Origin: Pseudomonas ekonensis
GTDB taxonomy: Bacteria > Pseudomonadota > Gammaproteobacteria > Pseudomonadales > Pseudomonadaceae
NCBI RefSeq assembly: GCF_019145435.1
Contig: NZ_JAHSTS010000002.1
Coordinates: 1,770,001-1,834,000, forward strand
Length of the DNA: 64,000 nt
Direction: 5' to 3'
Shown: piece after piece, positions 35,828 to 43,351 of the stretch
Position numbering within the stretch: the first letter of the stretch is position 1
How the letters are laid out: every line of letters starts with the position of its first letter
Translations under genes and position numbers: made by a program
Notes under the pieces: generated by a model
The model's database searches: none
The model's input: the letters and a program-made list of their open reading frames with translations, nothing else
Told to the model about the DNA's origin: nothing

Positions 35828-37107
35828 GCCCGGAAAAACTGTTCGGCGCCCCGGCGCGCGGCCCCGCCGGCAACGCCGACCACGAAGGCCTGAAACTGGT
35901 GCTGCACCGCTACATCATCGACGCCATCGAGGAGTCCGGGAAAAACCTGCTCGAAGGCTCGCGCCAGCAACTGGCGCAGTTCGTCATCGACAAGGTCGCC
36001 GAATACATCGCCCGCCTGCACCTGGCCATTTCCCGCTACGAGATGGAACGCCTGGCCGAAGAGATCGTCGACGAGCTCACCGGTTTCGGCCCCCTCGAAG
36101 TGCTGCTGCGCGACAGCGCCGTCACCGAAATCCTGGTCAACGGCCCGCACCGGGTGTTCATCGAACGCGACGGGGTGCTGCACCAGAGCGACCTGCGCTT
36201 CATCGACGCGCACCATGTCGAGCGGGTCATGCAACGCATCCTCGCGCCCCTCGGGCGGCGGCTGGACGAGTCGTCGCCGATGGTCGACGCGCGCCTTCCG
36301 GACGGCAGCCGGGTCAACGCGATCATCCCGCCCATCGCCCTCGACGGACCGTGCCTGTCGATCCGCAAGTTCCGCAAGGACATGCTCAAGAGCAGCGATC
36401 TGATCGCCATGCAGACCATCGACCTGCCGATCTTCGAGTGCTTCCAGGAGGCCGTGGGCCGGCGCTGCAACATCCTCATCAGCGGCGGCACCGGCACCGG
36501 CAAGACCACGTTGCTGAACATCCTCAGCCAGCTGATCAACCCCCACGAGCGGCTGGTGACCATCGAGGACGTCGCCGAACTGCAACTGGGCCACCCCCAC
36601 GTGGTGCGCCTGGAAACCCGCCCGCCGAACGCCGAAGGCCACGGCGAAGTGAAGGCCAGCGACCTGATCCGCAACGCCCTGCGGATGCGCCCGGACCGGA
36701 TCATCCTCGGCGAGATCCGCGGCGTCGAAGTGCTCGACGTGCTGACGGCGATGAACACCGGCCACGACGGCTCCATGAGCACTGTGCACGCCAACAACGC
36801 CCAGGACGCGCTGCTGCGCCTGGAGACCCTGGTGGGCCTGACCGGCCGCAGCGTGGCCGAGCGCACCCTGCGCCAGATGATCTGCGCGGCGCTGGACCTC
36901 ATCATCCAGCTGACCCGCATGCCCGACGGCCGCCGCTGCGTCAGCGAGGTGGTGGAAGTGGTGGGCGTGCGCGAGGACATCTACGTCACCAACACCCTGT
37001 TCCGCCTGGACCGGCGCACCGGGTTCGGCTTCCTGCGCGAGGCGGTCAACCCGGCCGGCGACAAGCTGCGCCACGAAACGGGCCTGGGCCGCACGGAGCT
37101 TTCATGA
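35824..37107 (+). CDS. tadA: Flp pilus assembly ATPase TadA/CpaF
   Basis: 427-residue secretion ATPase of the VirB11/PilB superfamily that powers Flp pilus assembly. Walker A is GGTGTGKTT (221-229), the Asp box-like segment is TIEDVAELQLGHPHVVRLET, Walker B lies in RPDRIILGEIRG, and a histidine box is MSTVHANN. All catalytic parts are intact. Its start overlaps tadZ and its stop overlaps tadB. Confidence 0.94.
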   Translation: MSPEKLFGAPARGPAGNADHEGLKLVLHRYIIDAIEESGKNLLEGSRQQLAQFVIDKVAEYIARLHLAISRYEMERLAEEIVDELTGFGPLEVLLRDSAVTEILVNGPHRVFIERDGVLHQSDLRFIDAHHVERVMQRILAPLGRRLDESSPMVDARLPDGSRVNAIIPPIALDGPCLSIRKFRKDMLKSSDLIAMQTIDLPIFECFQEAVGRRCNILISGGTGTGKTTLLNILSQLINPHERLVTIEDVAELQLGHPHVVRLETRPPNAEGHGEVKASDLIRNALRMRPDRIILGEIRGVEVLDVLTAMNTGHDGSMSTVHANNAQDALLRLETLVGLTGRSVAERTLRQMICAALDLIIQLTRMPDGRRCVSEVVEVVGVREDIYVTNTLFRLDRRTGFGFLREAVNPAGDKLRHETGLGRTELS

Positions 37108-37991
37108 TGATGGGGCCGGTGATCCTGATCGCCATTTGCCTGCTGTTGCTGGGGCTGTCGATCCGTCTGTTCCTGCACGGCGTGCACAAGACCGCCAACG
37201 AACGGGTGCTCAACCGCCTCGCGGCAGGCCAGCCGCAGACCGCCGTGGCCAAACCCGCCTGGGCACCGCTGGAGCGGATGTTCCTGCAGGCCGGGCTGGG
37301 CCGGCCGAGCGAGCGTTTCGGGGTGTGGCTGACCCTGTGGACCGTCGCCCTGCTGCTGGGCTTCCTGCTGGCCGACTGGTTCGGCCTGCTGACCGCGTTG
37401 CTGGCGCCGCCCCTGGCCCTGCGGCTGTACATCGCCTGGCTGTACCGCAGCCGCCTCAAGCGCATGATCGAGCAACTGCCGCAGTTGCTCGACCACACGG
37501 TGCGCAGCCTCAAGTCCGGGCGCACCCTGAGCGACGCGGTGCTGGGCGGCATCGAGAGCAGCGAGGATCCGCTCAAGAGCGCCATGGGCCGGGTGCAGCG
37601 CAACGTGCAGCTGGGGGTCAACCTGCCGGACGCCGTGAGCGACTTCGCCGAACTCTACGAGCAGGATGAACTGCGCATGTTCGCCCTGGGCCTGAAGGTC
37701 AACCACCGCTACGGCGGCAACGCCAGCGAACTGCTGGAGAACCTGATCAAGCTGATCCGCGAACGCGACCAGGGCGCCCGCCAACTGCGCGCCCTGACCG
37801 GCGAAACGCGGATGACCGCCTGGGTGCTGGGCTCGTTGCCGGTGCTGCTGGTCAGCTACTTCATGCTCACCAACCCCGGCTACATGCTGGGCATGTGGAA
37901 CGACCCGGCGGGCCACACCATGCTGATCGTCGCGGTGCTGCTGCAGGTGGCGGGCAGCCTGCTGCTGTGGCGCATGCTGAGGAGCGTCTGA
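37104..37991 (+). CDS. tadB: Flp pilus inner-membrane protein TadB
   Basis: 295-residue polytopic protein with a type II secretion F domain (LPQLLDHTVRSLKSGRTLSD, then NLPDAVSDFAELY) and TM segments near residues 4-24, 85-120, 250 and 275-295. With TadC it forms the platform on which TadA acts. Three ATG codons in a row (37104, 37107, 37110) leave the exact start open; the first overlaps the tadA stop. Confidence 0.92.
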   Translation: MMMGPVILIAICLLLLGLSIRLFLHGVHKTANERVLNRLAAGQPQTAVAKPAWAPLERMFLQAGLGRPSERFGVWLTLWTVALLLGFLLADWFGLLTALLAPPLALRLYIAWLYRSRLKRMIEQLPQLLDHTVRSLKSGRTLSDAVLGGIESSEDPLKSAMGRVQRNVQLGVNLPDAVSDFAELYEQDELRMFALGLKVNHRYGGNASELLENLIKLIRERDQGARQLRALTGETRMTAWVLGSLPVLLVSYFMLTNPGYMLGMWNDPAGHTMLIVAVLLQVAGSLLLWRMLRSV

Positions 37992-37992
37992 G

Positions 37993-38877
37993 ATGGTGAT
38001 CCTGGCCGCCTTCATGCTGTTGCTCGGCGCCCTGCTGCTGGTGGCCAACCACCTGCTTTCCGAACGGCGCCGGGTGCGCCAGGTCAACGAACGCCTGCAA
38101 GGCCACCTGGTGCGCGAGAACCGCGTCGGCCAGTGGCTGCGGGCCCTGGGCAGCAGCCGCTTCGGCCAGCGCTCGGTGAGCATCGACAGCGAAACCCAGA
38201 CCCTGCTCGCCCGCCTCGGCTGGCGCCGCGCCAGCGAGCGTTCGCTGTACGCCGCCTGCCAGATCGGCACGCCGCTGTTGACCCTGGGGCTGGGCCTGTT
38301 CCTGCGCGAAGTGTTCTTCCCCCAGGCGGCCAACGGCTGGCTGGTGCCGATGCTCGCCACCGGCGCCGGCTACCTGCTGCCCAAACGCCTGCTGGCCTAC
38401 GCCGCCGCCCGCCGGCAAAGGACCATCGCCGTGGAAGTGTCCACCTTCATTCCGCTGCTGCGCATCCTGTTCGAATCCGGCATGGCCGTCGAACAGGCCC
38501 TGCGCGTGCTCAGCCTCGAAGGGCAGAAGCTGTTGCCGGAGCTGACCCGCGAACTGCGCCTGATCCTGTCCCGCGTCGATTCGGGCCTTGAGCTCGGCCA
38601 GGAACTGAACAAGGCCGCCGCACAGCTGGCGGTGGACGAATTCACCGACACCTGCGTGATCCTGCAACAGCTGATCCAGCAGGGCGGCGGCGCGATGAAA
38701 TCGCTGCTGGCGCTCAAGCAGTTGCTGGACGACCGGCGCCTGACGCGCCTGCAGGAATACATCTCGAAGATGTCGGCCAAGATGTCGGTGGTGATGATGC
38801 TGTTTCTGTTCCCGGCCCTGCTGATCGTGCTGGCCGGCCCCGGTTTCACCGCGATTACCCGGGCGTTCGCGTCCTGA
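37993..38877 (+). CDS. tadC: Flp pilus inner-membrane protein TadC
   Basis: 294-residue TadC-type platform protein. A first TM (residues 2-22) is followed by TM segments around GTPLLTLGLGLFL and WLVPMLATGAGYLL, a T2SSF domain (VSTFIPLLRILFESGMAVEQ) and a C-terminal TM with MMLFLFPALLIVLAGPGF. It starts one base after the tadB stop. Confidence 0.92.
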   Translation: MVILAAFMLLLGALLLVANHLLSERRRVRQVNERLQGHLVRENRVGQWLRALGSSRFGQRSVSIDSETQTLLARLGWRRASERSLYAACQIGTPLLTLGLGLFLREVFFPQAANGWLVPMLATGAGYLLPKRLLAYAAARRQRTIAVEVSTFIPLLRILFESGMAVEQALRVLSLEGQKLLPELTRELRLILSRVDSGLELGQELNKAAAQLAVDEFTDTCVILQQLIQQGGGAMKSLLALKQLLDDRRLTRLQEYISKMSAKMSVVMMLFLFPALLIVLAGPGFTAITRAFAS

Positions 38878-38899
38878 ACCTGGCTAAGGAGAGCGTTTG

Positions 38900-39622
38900 A
38901 TGAAAGCACTGATGGTCGTGGCGACCCTGTTGATGCTCGGCGGCTGCGCCACCGACGGCCAGGCGCCGTGGACGGCGATCCTCGCGCCGGCCGGCTGCAG
39001 CAAGCTGAGCTCCGAACAGGAACTGGCCCTGAACCTGGCCGACGACCTGGCCAACGACGGCAAGCTGCACGCCAGCCTGGCCAACCTGCAAAGCCTGCCG
39101 GACAACCTCGGCGAGGTGCGCCTGCGCAAGGCCAAGGTCTATCGCCTGCTCGGGCGCAGCGAAGCCGAACCCCTTTACCGCAGCCTGCTGGGCTCTTGCC
39201 TGAACGCTGACGCCGAACACGGCCTGGGCCAGCTCTACGCCGCCCGGGGCGACAACGGCCAGGCCCAGGCCCACCTGCAACGGGCCGCCCGCCTGGCCCC
39301 GACCAACGAGAAGATCCGCAACGACCTGGGCGTGGTGTACCTCAACCAACTGCGCCTGGAAGACGCCCGCTTCGAATTCCTCACCGCCATCGAACTGCAG
39401 CAGAACAACCCGCTGGCGACCCTGAACCTGGTCACCCTGCTGCTGTACCAGGACAACTGGCAGCAGGCCGCCGAAATCGTCAGCCGCGCCCACCTGACCC
39501 CGGAACAGTTCACCGAAGCCCAGCAGCGCGCCGAACGGCTCAAGGCCCCGGCCACCACCCGGCCCGCCGCCGGCAACCAGGTCGCCGTCGTCGCCGACCC
39601 GCAGCCGTCGACACTCAAATGA
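38900..39622 (+). CDS. tadD: Flp pilus TPR lipoprotein TadD
   Basis: 240-residue lipoprotein with lipobox LGGC (about C17) and tetratricopeptide repeats over residues 70-200 (for example GQLYAARGDNGQAQAHLQRA and LGVVYLNQLRLEDA). TadD acts as an outer-membrane pilotin-like or scaffold factor in Tad assembly. The ATG at 38900 has GGAG eight bases upstream; a TTG just before it is also in frame. Confidence 0.9.
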   Translation: MKALMVVATLLMLGGCATDGQAPWTAILAPAGCSKLSSEQELALNLADDLANDGKLHASLANLQSLPDNLGEVRLRKAKVYRLLGRSEAEPLYRSLLGSCLNADAEHGLGQLYAARGDNGQAQAHLQRAARLAPTNEKIRNDLGVVYLNQLRLEDARFEFLTAIELQQNNPLATLNLVTLLLYQDNWQQAAEIVSRAHLTPEQFTEAQQRAERLKAPATTRPAAGNQVAVVADPQPSTLK

Positions 39623-39639
39623 ACCCCAAGGAGGCCGCC

Positions 39640-39912
39640 ATGAACACCCTCAAAGGCCTGTGCTGCCTGACCCTGCTCTGCCTGCCCCTCGGCGCCCACG
39701 CCATCGACGCCGGCCCCGCCTCGGCCCAGCAGCAAGAAACCGAAGGCTGGCTGCTGCTGCAAAGCCGCAACAAGGCCGCCTCCCCCACCCCACAAACCGC
39801 CACGGCCACCGAACGGGAACTGGCGATGCAGCGCTGGCTGAAGAAATACAAATACGAGATCCCCGACTTCTACGACCCGGATGCGGGCGGGAAGATCGAG
39901 ACCAAGAACTGA
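39640..39912 (+). CDS. DUF3613 small exported protein of the tad operon
   Basis: 90-residue exported protein: signal peptide MNTLKGLCCLTLLCLPLGAH then a polar domain ending with QRWLKKYKYEIPDFYD, typical of DUF3613 proteins found at the end of pseudomonad tad operons (PA4298 in PAO1). The ATG at 39640 follows an excellent AAGGAGG. Function unknown; probably a minor pilus factor. Confidence 0.85.
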   Translation: MNTLKGLCCLTLLCLPLGAHAIDAGPASAQQQETEGWLLLQSRNKAASPTPQTATATERELAMQRWLKKYKYEIPDFYDPDAGGKIETKN

Positions 39913-40068
39913 CGGTGGGCTGACCGTCGGGTTTGACTGCACCTGAAATCCCGCGGGAGCGGGGTCGGCTGGCCGTCCGTCATCGCTGGCACTGCCGACA
40001 TCTGTGGTGCCTGCCAGCGAAAGCGGCAGGCCAGGCACCGAAGATGCCGGCTTGCCTGCGCCGAACGG

Positions 40069-40443
40069 TTACACGATGCCCAGCCCGTTGGGCTTGACCC
40101 GATCCAGCGCCCGGTTCACCGACAGCTCGGCCAGCATGACGATCTGCTGGATCGCCAGCGCCGTGCTGCGTTGCGGGCCGTTGAGCGCGTTGGCGAAATT
40201 GCCGGACATGACATTGGCCGAGGCCAGGGACTCGCAGGCGTGGGCCAGCAGGCTTTCGGAATCGATGTTGGGGTGCACCATGAACATTTCGCTGGGCTGA
40301 CGCAGGTTGGCGGGCTCCGGATTGAGATAGAAATCGAGGGCCCGGCGGGAGGCGTTGCGGTCTTTGATGAGGTCTTCGGCGCGTTTGTCTTCGGCGAAGG
40401 GGTTGGTGATGTTGTAGGGGGGATCGGGGATGACTTTGCTCAT
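40069..40443 (-). CDS. DUF6124 family protein
   Basis: 124-residue cytosolic protein of the pseudomonad DUF6124 family, recognised from MSKVIPDPPYN, the alanine-rich middle (ESLLAHACESLASANVMSGN) and DRVKPNGLG at the end. Function unknown. The ATG has AGAGG at six bases and overlaps the stop of a 24-codon upstream frame. It is on the opposite strand to the tad operon and inside the region bracketed by the composite repeats, so it may be accessory rather than part of the pilus system. The 156 bases between DUF3613 and this gene carry only REP-like remnants. Confidence 0.82.
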   Translation of the reverse strand: MSKVIPDPPYNITNPFAEDKRAEDLIKDRNASRRALDFYLNPEPANLRQPSEMFMVHPNIDSESLLAHACESLASANVMSGNFANALNGPQRSTALAIQQIVMLAELSVNRALDRVKPNGLGIV

Positions 40444-40514
40444 AAATACCTCTGCTCGTTATCGAAGCACCTCCAACCGCCGTTTCTCACGCGGCGAATA
40501 GAGGTGGCAACCAT
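40440..40514 (-). CDS. Putative leader peptide of the DUF6124 gene
   Basis: A 24-codon frame beginning MVATSIRRVRNG and ending in a TGA that overlaps the DUF6124 ATG (ATGA). Five arginines make it strongly basic. Its own ribosome binding site is poor. The stop-start overlap and the conserved-looking inverted repeats around it suggest translational coupling or attenuation, but translation is unproven. Confidence 0.45.
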   Translation of the reverse strand: MVATSIRRVRNGGWRCFDNEQRYL

Positions 40515-40570
40515 GTGCGGAGTGAGAAACCGGTGAGCAGAAAACCGGCCAGACCGAAGTCTGCCCGCAC
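40482..40570 (-). promoter_or_regulatory. Structured 5' leader of the DUF6124 gene
   Basis: Several perfect inverted repeats are packed here: GTTTCTCAC (40482-40490) with GTGAGAAAC (40522-40530), AGAC-CGAA-GTCT (40551-40562), and TGCGG (40516-40520) with CCGCA (40565-40569). The first pair spans most of the leader-peptide frame and so could compete with its translation. The rest of the gap up to 40790 shows nothing clear. Confidence 0.5.
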
Positions 40571-40790
40571 ACAGCCGCCATAGAGCATTGCGACAGCCGA
40601 TCAGCTGGCGGCAATTATGGTGGTACTGGCGCTAGTTTCAAGCTCATGCGGGTTCTCACACCCGATCGCTGAGGTGTCAGCGACAGCCCAAGACTAGAGA
40701 GCGGGCTTCCGACGGACAACCTGAAAACCTTGTGGGAGGGTTCGGCAAATCTGCAACAGCCTTAAACATTTCGGTTCTGAGATGCGGCCC

Positions 40791-41080
40791 GGTTTCACAC
40801 AGGGATTGGGGTGGTCTGGTAGAGATTGGTCGGCTGGCAGGCCGTCATCGCTGGCAAGCCAGCTCCCACAAGGATTGAGGTGGCCTGGTAGGAATTGGTC
40901 GGCTGGCAGGCCGCTATCGCTGGCAAGTCGAGTCGTCGCACCGCAGCTCCCACAGGGTTTGATGTGGTCTGGGGGAATTGGTTGGCTGGCTGGCCGCTAT
41001 CGCCAGCAGGCTGGCTCCTACAAGGATTGATGTGGTCTGGTGGGGATTGGTCGGCTGTCAGGCCGCCGTGGCGTGCTTCC
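40791..41080 (+). repeat. Tandem REP-containing array, copy B
   Basis: About four imperfect units of roughly 70 bp with GGATTGATGTGGTCTGG-like and GGTCGGCTGGCAGGCCG segments and a REP core each. It is in the same orientation and at the same place relative to the following dispersed repeat as the array at 30423. One unit holds an extra AGTCGTCGCACCG insertion. Confidence 0.85.
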
Positions 41081-41436
41081 CAAAAGGCCGAGTGTCAGCT
41101 CGCCTCGCTTTTGATCTTGATCTGCCGGCCCCTTCGGAAGGCTGAGTGGAGGGGTTCATCCGGGGACGGGCGCGCAGCGCCGTTTGGCGCAGCCAAACAC
41201 ATCGGAAGGAGGTGCAGCGAAGCAAACCGTAGCCGATGCCCCCGGATGAATCCCGGAGCGAAGGAACCCCGAGCCTCAGCGAGGGGCCGGACGCCGGGGC
41301 CAGACCTTTTGGTTACTTTTGGGGCGTTTGCCAAAAGTGACCCGCCGTAAGGGCGGAACCCTAAGCCGCCGTTACCGCAGAAATGGATATGTACCCACCC
41401 CAGCCACAACCTGGTCGGCCCAGAGGCCGCCAAGGC
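41081..41436 (+). repeat. Dispersed Pseudomonas repeat, copy B
   Basis: The 280-bp core (41081-41360) is nearly identical to copy A at 30703, with the same orientation and the same trailing 33-base match (41404-41436). Together with copy A it brackets about 10 kb containing the Flp pilins, the rcp-tad operon and the DUF6124 gene. No gene is credible inside it. Confidence 0.9.
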
Positions 41437-41467
41437 CAACACCTAAACCGCTCAACCCCGCAAAGAC

Positions 41468-42241
41468 TCAGTGCGCCGTCACCCGCTGCCGCCCCGCCAC
41501 CCCGCCGGGCGAAAGCGCCAACGCCAACTGCGTCCGGTTATGCATATGCGTCAACCGCAACACCTGCGACACATACAGCTTCACCGTGTTCTCGGTGATC
41601 CCCAACTCACAGGCAATCTGATAGTTGGTCTGCCCCTTGCCCACCAGCCGCGCCACATCGAGCTGACGCGGCGACAACTGATGGAAGATCGCCGGCATCT
41701 CCAGCTCATCGCCCTGCAGCGGCTCATCCTCGCGCACCGCAGGCCCGCGCCGAACCTTGTCCAGGTCCTGGTACAGATCGTCGATCGAGGACGACAGGTC
41801 CTGCAGCTTCTGGTTCAGGTGCCCCAGCTGCAGCGTCTTCTGCCGCTCCTGCAAGGCCGCCTCCTGGCGTTGCAGCCCTTGCAGCAGCTCGTCCAGGTCG
41901 ATGGGCTTCTGGTAGTAGTCGGCGATCCCGGCGCGCAACGCCTTGATCACGTCCTGCTTGTCGGCGCGGCCGGTGAGCATGATCGCCTCGAACACCCGCT
42001 GCTTGCCCGCCAGGCGCTGCATCGCCTGCACCAGTTCGATGCCGTCCATCTCCGGCATGTGCAGGTCGCACAGCACCAGGCCGATGCCCGCGTCATCGTT
42101 GAACCGTTCGAGGGCCTCCACGCTGGAGACGCAAGGGACGCAGCGGTAGCCGCTGCTTTCGAGAAATTCGCAGAGTTCTTCGACGATCAACGGCTGATCG
42201 TCGACCACCAGAACCTTCACCGCCGATGTAAGCTTGTTCAC
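41468..42241 (-). CDS. pprB: Response regulator of Flp pilus genes, PprB
   Basis: 257-residue two-domain response regulator. The receiver has D14-D15 (VLVVDDQPLI), phosphoacceptor D59 (LVLCDLHMPEMDG) and lysine in YYQKPIDLDE; a coiled linker follows, then a LuxR-type HTH (LSPRQLDVARLVGKGQTNYQ with GITENTVKLYVSQVL). PprB of P. aeruginosa activates the flp-tad, adhesin and chaperone-usher genes. Start choice: a GTG at 42241 has GGAG at six bases; ATGs at 42253 and 42274 are in frame but lack good spacing. The partner kinase pprA is at 43348. Confidence 0.88.
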   Translation of the reverse strand: MNKLTSAVKVLVVDDQPLIVEELCEFLESSGYRCVPCVSSVEALERFNDDAGIGLVLCDLHMPEMDGIELVQAMQRLAGKQRVFEAIMLTGRADKQDVIKALRAGIADYYQKPIDLDELLQGLQRQEAALQERQKTLQLGHLNQKLQDLSSSIDDLYQDLDKVRRGPAVREDEPLQGDELEMPAIFHQLSPRQLDVARLVGKGQTNYQIACELGITENTVKLYVSQVLRLTHMHNRTQLALALSPGGVAGRQRVTAH

Positions 42242-42312
42242 GTCCCACTCCATGCCCAGGCCAAAGCTGACCATTCCTGTACTGCCAACCGGTGGCAGAA
42301 ATACCCTGCTTT

Positions 42313-42330
42313 GAAAGTAGACGCACTTTC
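42313..42330. promoter_or_regulatory. Dyad upstream of pprB
   Basis: Perfect inverted repeat GAAAGT-AGACGC-ACTTTC, 72 bases before the proposed pprB start. Its left part GAAAGTAG recurs in inverted orientation at 32286-32293 in the flp-rcpC promoter region, so it could be an autoregulatory PprB site. This is inference. Confidence 0.4.
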
Positions 42331-42364
42331 CGACTATGTACATAAGACTAGTGGCGTTTCGCGA

Positions 42365-42835
42365 CTAATGGATCCAGGGCCAGGCCAGCCCGACACCAAC
42401 CAGCACAAACGGCGCATATGGCAGCTTTTTTGACGAATCTGGCCCCAGATAGCGCAAACGCTCCCTAAGCCCTTGACTCATATGCAGCCAGACTCTTGGC
42501 GCCAGCAGCCACCAGGCCACGCTCGCGAGCGCCGCGCCGATCACCGCCGCCAACACCCAAAGACCGTCCGTCGCCAGGCCCAGGGCTGTCATTAGTTTCA
42601 CATCCCCGGCGCCCATCCGGCCCATGAGGTAGCCCGGCAGCGTGAACGCCAGCGCCAGCCCGAACGCCCAGCCGCCCTGGGCCGCGTCCGCGCCGATCCA
42701 GGTGCGGCCGGTGAGCAGCAGACAGGCCAGCGCCAGTGCGCCCGCACCGAGGGTCAAGGCATTGGCGATCCGCCGCTGGCGGGCATCCTGGGCGGCGCAC
42801 AGCGCCAGCCAGGCCAGGAGGACGATAGTCTGCAT
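42365..42835 (-). CDS. fppA: Flp prepilin peptidase FppA (TadV/CpaA)
   Basis: 156-residue A24-type aspartic membrane peptidase lacking the N-terminal methylase domain, as usual for Tad systems. The two catalytic aspartates are D17 (AAQDARQRRI) and D78 in GAGDVKLM. Four or five TM helices. It cleaves Flp prepilins and TadE/F-type pseudopilins. It is upstream of pprB on the same strand, 123 bases away. Confidence 0.92.
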   Translation of the reverse strand: MQTIVLLAWLALCAAQDARQRRIANALTLGAGALALACLLLTGRTWIGADAAQGGWAFGLALAFTLPGYLMGRMGAGDVKLMTALGLATDGLWVLAAVIGAALASVAWWLLAPRVWLHMSQGLRERLRYLGPDSSKKLPYAPFVLVGVGLAWPWIH

Positions 42836-42910
42836 CGGGTAAAAACCGTCCGTTTCCGCTGAATGATTCTATGCTGATACTACGCAGTGACTGTCAGGGT
42901 AGACGCACTC

Positions 42911-43351
42911 ATGAAAACCGGCTTCCGGAAGTCGCAAAAAGGCGCGGTGGCGATCGAGTTCGCCCTGGTGTTCGTGATCTTTTTCGCCGTGTTCTATGGG
43001 CTGGTCAGTTACAGCCTGCCGTTCGTGCTGATGCAGTCGTTCAACCAGGCCACGTCCGAAGCGGTGCGCCGCGGCGTGGCGGTGGATCCCGCCACGGCCA
43101 ACTACTCCACGGTGCTGGTGAACACCGCCAACACCACCTTGCAGCAGCAACTGGCCTGGGTGCCGGCGTCGTTCAACCTGGTGATCGGCGTGGACACCAG
43201 CGCGGTCTACAGCGCCGGCACCCTGACCGTCAGCGTCAACTACCCCACCAGCAAGCTGAACCAGGTGCTGCCGTTCCTGGTGTTGCCCGGCGTCGGCACG
43301 GTGCCCAGCCTGCCGGCCAACCTGACCGCCACCTCGAGCCTGCAATTTTGA
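42911..43351 (+). CDS. TadE/TadF-type pseudopilin
   Basis: 146-residue minor pseudopilin. A short basic leader ends at QKG, followed by AVAIEFALVFVIFFAVFYGL: cleavage after G11 with Glu at +5, so FppA should process it. The remainder is a periplasmic domain. It corresponds to PA4294 in position. The ATG at 42911 is chosen; a GTG at 42887 is possible but also lacks a good ribosome binding site. Its stop overlaps the proposed TTG start of pprA. Confidence 0.85.
   Translation: MKTGFRKSQKGAVAIEFALVFVIFFAVFYGLVSYSLPFVLMQSFNQATSEAVRRGVAVDPATANYSTVLVNTANTTLQQQLAWVPASFNLVIGVDTSAVYSAGTLTVSVNYPTSKLNQVLPFLVLPGVGTVPSLPANLTATSSLQF

Noticed and set aside
42899..42908. GTAGACGC motif before the pseudopilin, pprB and tadG genes
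   Set aside because: An 8-mer is expected about twice by chance in this window on both strands, and in one case it lies in the translation start region.
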